Of a stretch of 37,798 bases of DNA, positions 1 through 7,626 are shown in pieces. Under the pieces are notes generated by a model, which ran no database searches, was not told the origin of the DNA, and worked only from the letters and a program-made list of their open reading frames with translations. A program made the translations under genes and the position numbers. The number at the start of each line of letters is the position of its first letter. Within the stretch, counting starts at the first letter, position 1. Origin of the DNA: Bacteroidota bacterium (GTDB lineage: Bacteria; Bacteroidota; Bacteroidia; Chitinophagales; Saprospiraceae); contig QMOR01000002.1 of the NCBI GenBank assembly GCA_003648285.1, positions 1 to 37,798 on the forward strand, read 5' to 3'.

Positions 1-3000
1 CGACGGCGTATAACGGTTATGTTCTGCGATCTGGCAGATTCTACAGGTCTGTCTCAAAAACTCGATCCGGAGGATCTTCGGGACGTGATTCGTGCGTATC
101 AGACTACAGCTGCAAATGTCATTCATAAATACGACGGCTACATTGCTCAATATCTGGGTGATGGATTGCTTGTCTATTTTGGTTGGCCTAAAGCACATGA
201 AAACGATGCCGAGCGAACAGTACTGACGGCTCTCGAAATTGTTCAGTCGATAAGTACGACACTAAATCCAAGGCTAAAGGAAAAGGATAATATTGAATTA
301 ACAGTAAGAATAGGAATCCATACAGGCTTGGTTGTGGTAGGAGAGATGGGCGGTGATGGACGATACGAAAACCTCGCCACAGGTGATACCGTAAATATTG
401 CGGCGCGCATAGAAAATTTAGCTGATCCGAATTCAATAATAATAAGCGAGGCGACCCATAAACTCGTGTATGAAATGTTTAATCTACAGGACCTTGGGAC
501 CCCATCGCTCAAGTGTGTAAGGACAGAGACTCGTGTGTATAAGGTATTGGGAACGGTCAGTCAGCTTGGAGCGTCAGTAGACGATGAGGTAAAGGGCGGG
601 CCTTTTCTTGTCGGGAGAGATGAAGAGATCGGTCTGTTGATTCGCAGGTGGGAACAGTGTAAACGAAATCTGGGACAGGTAGTTTTAATTAGTGGGACTG
701 CCGGAATTGGGAAGTCTGGATTGGTAGATTATATTCGAGCGGAAGTTCAAAACGCAAGCTTTCAATGCATCGAGATTCGGTGCTCGTCGTATCATCAGAA
801 CAGCGCCTATTTCCCTTTGATTATGGCACTTGAAAGTGCTGTTAAAATTGAACAGTCTGAGGCCGAAGAGCATAAACTCGGCAAGCTCGAACACTACCTT
901 AATTCGATTGGCCTGCCACTGGAAAACACATTCCCTTATTTATGCAAACTGCTTTCAATCAGGCCAGGTGAAAACTATGACTACCACAAGTCTTTTGCTC
1001 CTCAAAAACAAAAGCAACTCACATCTGATGCAATTGTAGCATGGTTGTTCAAGGTCGCCCAACAAAATCCTCTCCTGGCAATTTGGGAGGATTTGCATTG
1101 GGCAGATCCTTCGACTCTCGAAGTAGTTGGTTATGTCGTGGATCAAATTCCGACGGTGCCAATGCTTGCTGTTTACACGTTCAGACCTCAGTTCATACCA
1201 ACATGGAGACAGCATTCACATATTACTCCAATCACACTAAACGGGCTTGAATTAGAGCAAATAAAGGCACTAATTGTCCACTGGTCTGGCCAATTCGCAC
1301 TACCAGAAGAGGTGGTAACCCATATTGTCGATAAAACTGACGGGGTTCCTTTATTTATTGAGGAATTGACCAAGATGCTCCTTGATTCGGACATCTTGCG
1401 ACTTGATGGTGATAGATATGAGCTCACTGGTCCCCTCAATAGCCTTTCCATCCCGGATACATTGCAAGACTCACTTATGGCCAGGTTGGACCAACTAAGT
1501 ACTGCAAAGGAGATTGCGCAACTTGGTTCAGTGATTGGGCGGGAGTTTTCATACAAAAGCATAGAGGCCATCCATGCCGGAGCCAAGAAGAGCCTTGAAA
1601 GCGGCCTTGAAGAATTGTTGTCTGCCGAACTCCTGTATGTGAGAGGCAGAATCCCAAACGCGACATATACGTTTAAACATGCTCTGATCCAGGATGCGGC
1701 AAATAATACGCTACTCAGGTCGAAGCGTCAATCGATTCATTTAGCCATTGCAGATTTTTTAGAATCCAATCGCAACGAAGTAGGCCAGAATCAGCCCGAA
1801 ATCATCGCTCATCATTATACCGAAGGTCATGAGTATGAGAAGGCTTTGCAGTATTGGCTGAAGGCGGGAAGTTTCGCGAGACAAAATTCATCTCACTCTG
1901 AGGCAATCGCCCATGCCCAACGTGGCTTGCAGATCGTAGGAAAGCTCCCGGATGCTATGATGAGAGTCGATTGCGAACTCAATCTGCAACTCGCCCTGGG
2001 TACATCATTGATCGCGACAAAAAGTTTTGCATTCCCTCAGGTTGGCGAGACATATGAGCGAGCCAGAATTTTGGCGCAAGAAATTGGCGATCCTGAAAGA
2101 ATGTACGCAGTATTGTGGGGATTGTGTTCGTACAATATCACGCGCGCCAGCCATGAAGAGTCAAAGCAGGTGGGGGAGGACATGAGCAAACTGTCGATTA
2201 AGGGAAACGAAGGCATTTATATTGTTACCACTATTGGTCTTGGCATTCCCTTATATTCCCTGTCCTCTTTTACTGATTCAGTACATCATTTTGGTCTTGG
2301 AATACCTACGTATAGTAAGGATCATCACGATATGCATGTTCGTTTGTTTGGAATGGATATGGGAACTTTTGGTCGGTCTTTTGGAAGTCATGCCGCATGG
2401 CAAGCGGGACAAATTGATACATCACTGACCTGGTGCAACGAGGCGCTTGATATAGCCAATGAAGTTGCCCATCCATTCAGCAGGGCAGTGAGCGGGGCAT
2501 ATGCCGCAATGTTATTTCAGTTCAGACGGGATGTACCAGCGACACAACAGTTGGCTGCGTCAACGATCGCATTGACCAGGGAGCAACATTTTTCATACTA
2601 CCTGGCATGGGGAATGATCATACATGGGTGGTGTGTTGGAGTGCAGGGCAATCCTCTGGATGGCCAGAAACAGATAGAAAATGGACTTATCATGTTCAGA
2701 GATACAGGAAGCCGGCGCTCTTTGCCTTACTACATGTCATTATTGGCAGAAGTCCAGGCAATTTCGGGTCATGTTGAACAAGCGATATCGACGATTGACC
2801 GTGCTATCAAAGAAGCCGACTCTATTAATGAGCACTGGTGGTTTTCTGAATTGCATCGCATGAAAGGTGATTATTTGCAATTGACGTCGCCATCGCAGAT
2901 TGAGGATGCCATATCACTCTATCAAAAGGCACTCGATATCTGCCAGAAACAAGGAGCCCTCACCCAAAGCCTTCGCGCAGCCACTCAGCTGGCAAAATTG

Positions 3001-3135
3001 CATTCCGGCCAGCATCAACAACAAAAGGCGATTGATCTGTTGAAACCAATATATCACTCCTTCCAGGAAGGACATGATACCAGGGACTTGATCGATGCGA
3101 AGGAATTGCTCAGCTCACTTGGTGTTGACATTTAG
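1..3135 (+). CDS. Class III adenylate/guanylate cyclase fused to AAA ATPase and TPR repeats (5' partial)
   Basis: The reading frame is open from base 1 (RRRITV precedes the first ATG at 19), so the start lies outside the window. Visible residues 1-175 form a class III cyclase catalytic domain. The metal-binding aspartates are D10 (FCDL) and D54 (LGDG), and the transition-state Asn/Arg pair is N132/R136 (VNIAAR). A Walker A motif follows at 232-239 (GTAGIGKS), with a Walker B-like segment (IWEDLHWAD) near residue 365, as in predicted ATPases of the AAA_16 type. The C-terminal half is alpha-helical with TPR-like repeats up to about residue 1040. The architecture matches large soluble cyclase/ATPase/TPR proteins with presumed signalling roles. 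The product (cAMP or cGMP) and any N-terminal zinc ribbon cannot be seen. The gene is followed by a 198-base gap without a convincing terminator. Confidence 0.9.
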   Translation, partial: RRRITVMFCDLADSTGLSQKLDPEDLRDVIRAYQTTAANVIHKYDGYIAQYLGDGLLVYFGWPKAHENDAERTVLTALEIVQSISTTLNPRLKEKDNIELTVRIGIHTGLVVVGEMGGDGRYENLATGDTVNIAARIENLADPNSIIISEATHKLVYEMFNLQDLGTPSLKCVRTETRVYKVLGTVSQLGASVDDEVKGGPFLVGRDEEIGLLIRRWEQCKRNLGQVVLISGTAGIGKSGLVDYIRAEVQNASFQCIEIRCSSYHQNSAYFPLIMALESAVKIEQSEAEEHKLGKLEHYLNSIGLPLENTFPYLCKLLSIRPGENYDYHKSFAPQKQKQLTSDAIVAWLFKVAQQNPLLAIWEDLHWADPSTLEVVGYVVDQIPTVPMLAVYTFRPQFIPTWRQHSHITPITLNGLELEQIKALIVHWSGQFALPEEVVTHIVDKTDGVPLFIEELTKMLLDSDILRLDGDRYELTGPLNSLSIPDTLQDSLMARLDQLSTAKEIAQLGSVIGREFSYKSIEAIHAGAKKSLESGLEELLSAELLYVRGRIPNATYTFKHALIQDAANNTLLRSKRQSIHLAIADFLESNRNEVGQNQPEIIAHHYTEGHEYEKALQYWLKAGSFARQNSSHSEAIAHAQRGLQIVGKLPDAMMRVDCELNLQLALGTSLIATKSFAFPQVGETYERARILAQEIGDPERMYAVLWGLCSYNITRASHEESKQVGEDMSKLSIKGNEGIYIVTTIGLGIPLYSLSSFTDSVHHFGLGIPTYSKDHHDMHVRLFGMDMGTFGRSFGSHAAWQAGQIDTSLTWCNEALDIANEVAHPFSRAVSGAYAAMLFQFRRDVPATQQLAASTIALTREQHFSYYLAWGMIIHGWCVGVQGNPLDGQKQIENGLIMFRDTGSRRSLPYYMSLLAEVQAISGHVEQAISTIDRAIKEADSINEHWWFSELHRMKGDYLQLTSPSQIEDAISLYQKALDICQKQGALTQSLRAATQLAKLHSGQHQQQKAIDLLKPIYHSFQEGHDTRDLIDAKELLSSLGVDI

Positions 3136-3333
3136 TTTTTCTTGAACACACATATTATTGTGATTGCTAGTTTTGCGAGACGGAAATTGCTATCGTAATG
3201 AGGAGTACGAGGTGGATTTGTACCTCGAAGATTTTACCAGCTAAGTGTTAAATACATGGAAGTATGTTTTTTCACACAATTTAATGAGCAATTTTAAACG
3301 TTTAGGAAAGTAATCACCAGACCTGAAAAACGT

Positions 3334-5061
3334 ATGAAACAATATCTCCTGGTCCTTGCAGTCTTGTTATCAGTCTTGAGTTGCAATCAGGACTTACTGG
3401 ATTTTAATCTATTTGACGCGAAAAGTGATGCGGTGTTTAGCGCCTTTGTCGAAGTGTTTTATGAGGACGGGAATCCCGCGAAGAACGCGCTGGTCATAGT
3501 GGACAAGATTTCAGTTCTGACAGATGCGTCGGGTATGGCATATATCAAGGATATCGAGATGGATTCGTCCGTTTATCTTGTCGTGAGCAAGGGTGATTAT
3601 TTTCATGCTTCGAGGCGCTTTACACCAATAAAGAATGAAGCTCAGTATATCAAAGTTGTTCTGTTAAGCGCTGAGCCGATTGGTCAACTACAAGCTCAGG
3701 ATGGTGGCGTCATGATTATAGACGAGAACGCCGAATTGGACTTTCCACCGAATGCCATCCAATATGCAAATGGCCTTTCATATTTCGGAACAGTATCCGT
3801 TAGTGCCAAATCCATTGCAGCCAATGACCCGGATATGTCCTTTAAAATGCCGGGTGATTTGATGGGTGAGGCTTTGGATGGCGAGACAGTAGCCTTGGGA
3901 AGTATGGGTATGGTAGCAGTTGAATTACGTGGGCAACACGGAGAAGTTTTACAAGTGAAGACAGGCATGCAGGTGGGATTAACGATACGTGTGCCAACGG
4001 AGCAGCAGGCAAGTGCCCCGGCCACAATTCCTTTATGGTATTTTGATGAGGACGCGGGAATTTGGAAAGAGGAGGGAGAGGCAACATTTATCCTCGATAA
4101 ATATGTTGGGTACGTCAGCCATTTTTCGTATTGGAATTGTGACGCAAGCTTTTCTTTAGTTGAATGGAATGCATCGTTTTATTATGAAAGTGGCCCCGCA
4201 TCAAATGTGACAGTTTGTATCACAATCATTTCTCTGAACACTACAAGGTGTGCGTATGCAAACAACCAAGGTGAGGTGAGGGGGAGTATACCGGCAGGTG
4301 AGCGGTTGTTGTTGGAGGTGTATGACAAATGTGGGGCGCCTGCGTTTTCGGGCGAAATTGGCCCATTTTCTGAACCTGCAACTACATACCAATCGCTTGA
4401 CGAAGAGTCACTGGGAGTGTTAAGCGTTACTGGAAAGGCCGTAGATTGCAACGGGCATGCGGTTGTAAATGGGTACGCTATAGTGAGAATCGGTGCATTG
4501 ACATCATACGCTGAACTTGATAAAAGCAATGGTGCATTTGAGATACGTGCTGCACATTGCGTTGAAGATGAAGTTTTGATTACAATAGTTGACGTAGAAG
4601 AATCCAGGCACAGCTTTATTCAGAAATACGAATATTCAAATACCATTAATGCTGGATCAATATCGGTATGTGACCCAGTGAGAGACCAGATTGTAATTGA
4701 TGTCGAAGGACTTGGAAAATTCGTGTTTCATGAAGTGCCAGCACGACTAGTCCGGGGATATACTTCGATAGGTATACCTGATAGTGTACCAATTAATACA
4801 GCGTACATATCTATGCAATTTGAAGGGCAATCGCAGGGAAATTTCAATGCGTGGATGACAGTGAATTTGGAATTGCCCGATGGAGAATTTATAAATATAC
4901 GCGGGAAAGAGAGAGGTGTAAATGTCTTCATTGCCAATTATGGAGAGGTCGGTGATTATGTCATTGGTACAATATCGGGAACTTTGAAGGAGTATAATTC
5001 TGGCACTGACGGCAAGGAGTATGAGTTCAATGGGACGATATCCGCACTGAGGGAGAGATAA
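3334..5061 (+). CDS. Large lipoprotein with a regulatory-like beta domain and a FAM171-like segment
   Basis: 575 residues. The N-terminus is an SPII signal peptide with a lipobox ending at C17 (SVLSC), so the protein is predicted to be lipidated and envelope-anchored. Residues about 30-115 resemble a carboxypeptidase-regulatory-like beta-sandwich (GNPAKNALVIVD, TDASGMAYI). Residues about 125-275 carry a distinctive series: ELDFPPNAI, MPGDLMGEALDGE, GMVAVELRG, IPLWYFDEDAGIWKEEG, VSHFSYWNCD. From memory this resembles the extracellular region of FAM171/CILP-type animal proteins and related Bacteroidota lipoproteins. The remainder contains further beta-rich, Cys-containing repeats. No catalytic motif is evident. 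It converges on the next gene with a 15-base gap. Function unknown; a surface adhesion or binding role is only a guess. Confidence 0.75.
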   Translation: MKQYLLVLAVLLSVLSCNQDLLDFNLFDAKSDAVFSAFVEVFYEDGNPAKNALVIVDKISVLTDASGMAYIKDIEMDSSVYLVVSKGDYFHASRRFTPIKNEAQYIKVVLLSAEPIGQLQAQDGGVMIIDENAELDFPPNAIQYANGLSYFGTVSVSAKSIAANDPDMSFKMPGDLMGEALDGETVALGSMGMVAVELRGQHGEVLQVKTGMQVGLTIRVPTEQQASAPATIPLWYFDEDAGIWKEEGEATFILDKYVGYVSHFSYWNCDASFSLVEWNASFYYESGPASNVTVCITIISLNTTRCAYANNQGEVRGSIPAGERLLLEVYDKCGAPAFSGEIGPFSEPATTYQSLDEESLGVLSVTGKAVDCNGHAVVNGYAIVRIGALTSYAELDKSNGAFEIRAAHCVEDEVLITIVDVEESRHSFIQKYEYSNTINAGSISVCDPVRDQIVIDVEGLGKFVFHEVPARLVRGYTSIGIPDSVPINTAYISMQFEGQSQGNFNAWMTVNLELPDGEFINIRGKERGVNVFIANYGEVGDYVIGTISGTLKEYNSGTDGKEYEFNGTISALRER

Positions 5062-5076
5062 AAATATTTACCCTGT

Positions 5077-6276
5077 CTAATCCCTGCTGCCATTCCTCTC
5101 TTTTCCAAAATCAAAGGACATATAATCACTTTCATCAGGCGGTCCAACGGCAAGAAGGAGAAAGGGATTCTTACCAAGCGAATAAATGACGGACGAAAAT
5201 GTAAATCCGCCTTTCTCCTTCAGGTGCGTACGACATACAGGGTGCTCATCACTGTCCCGTGAGCGAAGTGTCATTTGAATCGTTGATGCATTCAGTTCCA
5301 TATCAGAATCCATTCGGGACTGGACTGCAGCAAGACGCACCGCACTATTTGAATTCGTGACAAGTGGGGTCTCTAGCATATCAGGATGAAAGTCATCAAA
5401 CCATGGCTTAATGTCATCATTGACCAGTGGATGATTTGTGTGATAGACTGTGCCGTTCTTGTTTTTCGGTTGAAATCGGACGACCTTATTCGCGGACGCT
5501 TCAAAATCGAATACTTCATCTCCGATTCCAATGATATAATTCTGTCCTGAAGCGTGATCTACATTTTTAACAAAGTTCAGAGCAGATTTTCTGTCGTTTT
5601 GTGCAAGAATACCGCGAATCACAAAGGCAACCGGAAGGCCTGTAGAATTTGCTTTTAATTGCATGAGCGTGTTGACGCATGTCGCTATTCCGTGTTCATT
5701 CATGCCGTTCAGAACAATGAGCCCCGCATGGGTGAGTAGTATTTGATCAGGTATTTCGGCCCCTCCTTCAATGCGCATCAAGACCTGAAACCCATCCGTA
5801 TAGGTCTCGAGGTCCATGTTTTGTGCAACGTATGCAGGTGCACCGTTTATTGCTGGTACACCAAGTCCACTGCAATGATGATTCGCAATATCATTGACAT
5901 AGACCCAAAATTCGTCGAGTAAATTCAATACCAAAATGTCTTTGAATCTCTGCCCTGACCCTGCCGCGATGCCTTGTACTTCGTCCCACAAATCAGGGGT
6001 CCACTTTTTTATTGCACCTTCAAAATCGGCATATTCCAAAAATTCATTTAAGACTTCGTTAGCATCTCGGTTCAAGCCCCGTGTAGTATTGGTTTTCCAT
6101 TTGTCAACAATACTTGCGATGTCTTTGCCGAGTTGTTTGCCATGCTGCACACCGCGTTGGTAGCCATTCCCGGTCACCGTGATTTGCTTCAATGGGCGAT
6201 GAATTTTTACGGGTTGTGCACTTAGTATTAGGGTAAAGAACAGAGTGGCGAGAGTAATTGTGATACGTGATTTCAT
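5077..6276 (-). CDS. C45-family autoproteolytic acyltransferase/hydrolase, exported
   Basis: 399 residues from the ATG at 6276; an in-frame start 33 bases upstream (6309) would only prepend residues before a good Sec signal peptide (residues 1-20, ending LSA before QPVK). The family feature YxRGxxHG occurs at 39-46 (YQRGVQHG). The probable N-terminal nucleophile is C135 (NHHCSGLG), followed by a NMDLE segment typical of C45 (isopenicillin-N acyltransferase-like) NTN hydrolases. Members self-cleave before the Cys and transfer or hydrolyse acyl groups on amides or amino acids. Export to the periplasm or beyond is predicted. The aminotransferase-like gene lies 45 bases upstream on the same strand, suggesting co-transcription. 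The true substrate is unknown; penicillin acylation is not implied. Confidence 0.8.
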   Translation of the reverse strand: MKSRITITLATLFFTLILSAQPVKIHRPLKQITVTGNGYQRGVQHGKQLGKDIASIVDKWKTNTTRGLNRDANEVLNEFLEYADFEGAIKKWTPDLWDEVQGIAAGSGQRFKDILVLNLLDEFWVYVNDIANHHCSGLGVPAINGAPAYVAQNMDLETYTDGFQVLMRIEGGAEIPDQILLTHAGLIVLNGMNEHGIATCVNTLMQLKANSTGLPVAFVIRGILAQNDRKSALNFVKNVDHASGQNYIIGIGDEVFDFEASANKVVRFQPKNKNGTVYHTNHPLVNDDIKPWFDDFHPDMLETPLVTNSNSAVRLAAVQSRMDSDMELNASTIQMTLRSRDSDEHPVCRTHLKEKGGFTFSSVIYSLGKNPFLLLAVGPPDESDYMSFDFGKERNGSRD

Positions 6277-6321
6277 TGCAATTGGTTTAATAATGTAATT
6301 CTTGCGCAAGTCCTGAGGGTG

Positions 6322-7446
6322 CTAAGATAAAAATGATTCGACTATCTGCACGAATTGAGACATGTGCTCCGGTTTTCCGATGCTTATCCTGATATGATTC
6401 TTCATGATTGGCCATTTCGTTATCATGACATTTTGTTCGCTGAGTTTCTCCACGACATCCGGTACAAAGTGTTCCGCCCTGGCATAGACAAAGTTTGTAG
6501 ACGATTTGTTATATGCGACTTTCCACTGGTCAAAAGCATCGTAAAGAATTTGTCGGCCCTTCGCATTTTCCGTAACGCACATTTTAATAAAACCGGGATC
6601 TTCGAGAGCGGCAAGAGCACCTGCAACTGATGCGACACTTGTAGCCATTCCATATCCATTGTGCCGTTTGGATAATTCAGAGATATTAATGTTTTGCGAG
6701 ACGGCGTAGCCCAGGCGCATTCCTGCCAGTCCATATGCTTTCGAAAAAGTTCGGCAGACTATGAGGTTGGGTAATTCCTTCACAAGAGGCATCATGCTGG
6801 CTTTTGCACCATGACTGGAAAACTCGATGTATGCTTCGTCAACGCAAATCAAAACATTTTCCGGCACGCTACGGCAAAATGAGCGAAGGGATTCAGGATC
6901 CACCTCGGTAGACGTCGGGTTATTGGGATTGCAAATAAAAAGCAATCTGGTATTGGGGCCAATACTCTTCAGAACGGCATTTAGATCAAGCCGGTCTTCA
7001 TTGTCAAGTGGGACATGTTTGACACTTGCTCCACTAACTTTACCAAAATGCATCATAGTGGGAAATGAGGGCCAGGGAGTGACAATTTCGCCACTGAGCA
7101 ATCCCGCGTGCTGACCCAGCAGACTCAAGACTTCTGTTGATCCTGCCGTGATCATCACTTCTTCATTTTTCACGCCAAGTTTAGTTGCAATGGCCTCAAT
7201 CAATTTGTTATTGAGGGCGTCGGGATATCGGTTTGCACTCTTGAGAGCTTTTGTGGCAGCCTCGAGAGCGCTTTGCGATGGACCATATGGATTTTCATTC
7301 CAATTGAGTCGCAAGAGTTCTTTAAAGGCATATGTGCTCGTTGGCGTTTCGCCAAAATCAAATGCCAAGGCACGCGACCCGATCAGAACTGCGGTGGATG
7401 CAAGGAGGCTTTTCTGAAGCCATTTGCGGCGTGAGATGTTTTGCAT
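6322..7446 (-). CDS. HisC-like PLP-dependent aminotransferase with a Tat signal
   Basis: 374 residues. The N-terminus carries a twin-arginine motif at 5-12 (SRRKWLQK) followed by a hydrophobic stretch ending ALA at 26-28, which predicts export of a folded, cofactor-loaded enzyme. The rest is a fold-type I aminotransferase of the histidinol-phosphate aminotransferase family: LNWNENPYGP at 47-56, CNPNNPT at 172-178, DEAYIEF at 203-209, PLP-binding K236 in TFSKAYGLAG, and R244. No other histidine-biosynthesis gene is nearby, so a biosynthetic role is unlikely. Context between a C45 enzyme and a D-aminoacylase-like lipoprotein suggests transamination of an amino acid released outside the cytoplasm. 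Family assignment is strong; substrate is unknown. Confidence 0.85.
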   Translation of the reverse strand: MQNISRRKWLQKSLLASTAVLIGSRALAFDFGETPTSTYAFKELLRLNWNENPYGPSQSALEAATKALKSANRYPDALNNKLIEAIATKLGVKNEEVMITAGSTEVLSLLGQHAGLLSGEIVTPWPSFPTMMHFGKVSGASVKHVPLDNEDRLDLNAVLKSIGPNTRLLFICNPNNPTSTEVDPESLRSFCRSVPENVLICVDEAYIEFSSHGAKASMMPLVKELPNLIVCRTFSKAYGLAGMRLGYAVSQNINISELSKRHNGYGMATSVASVAGALAALEDPGFIKMCVTENAKGRQILYDAFDQWKVAYNKSSTNFVYARAEHFVPDVVEKLSEQNVMITKWPIMKNHIRISIGKPEHMSQFVQIVESFLS

Positions 7447-7490
7447 GATGTAGTTGTTGTTGTGATTTTTTAGTTAATCAAATTTCGCCC

Positions 7491-7581
7491 TTCGAATCCT
7501 GTCACCCCTTCGGGGTTTTGTGCTTGGGTGCAAGTCTCCAGTTATCATTCTGTCACCCCTTCTGGGTTTTGCGCTGCGGTG
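7491..7581 (+). repeat. Degenerate tRNA-Pro-like 3' tail with a second copy 51 bases away
   Basis: Bases 7491-7508 (TTCGAATCCTGTCACCCC) match, from memory, the T-loop, 3' T-stem strand and acceptor strand of bacterial tRNA-Pro genes. The 5' T-stem partner is not preserved (CGCCC instead of about ACAGG), so this is not a working tRNA. Bases 7500-7530 recur at 7551-7581 with 27 of 31 identical. The first copy contains a perfect small hairpin, ACCCC-TTC-GGGGT (7504-7516). It may be a relic of a tRNA-targeted integration site or a dispersed repeat. It lies between two same-strand genes. Confidence 0.45.
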
Positions 7582-7626
7582 GGCATTGCACTCCTGCACT
7601 CCTTAACTCCTCCACTCCTCCACTAC
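7582..7626 (+). repeat. CACTCC-rich short tandem repeat at a stop codon
   Basis: The stretch holds four or five imperfect repeats of CACTCCTN (CTCCTGCACTCC, CTCCTCCACTCC, TCCACTAC) with a period of about 8-10 bases. It runs into the stop codon of the D-aminoacylase-like gene on the minus strand (7623-7625). It does not form a hairpin. Confidence 0.5.

Noticed and set aside
3168-3175. TAGTTTTG, a perfect -7-like octamer upstream of the large lipoprotein gene
   Set aside because: No TTG at 19 bases upstream was found and the distance to the start codon is about 160 bases; a single octamer of this kind arises often by chance in AT-rich DNA.
3208-3227. Hairpin CGAGGT-8-ACCTCG after the cyclase gene
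   Set aside because: The stem is only 6 bp, it is not followed by a clear T-tract and lies 70 bases after the stop codon, so it was not called a terminator.
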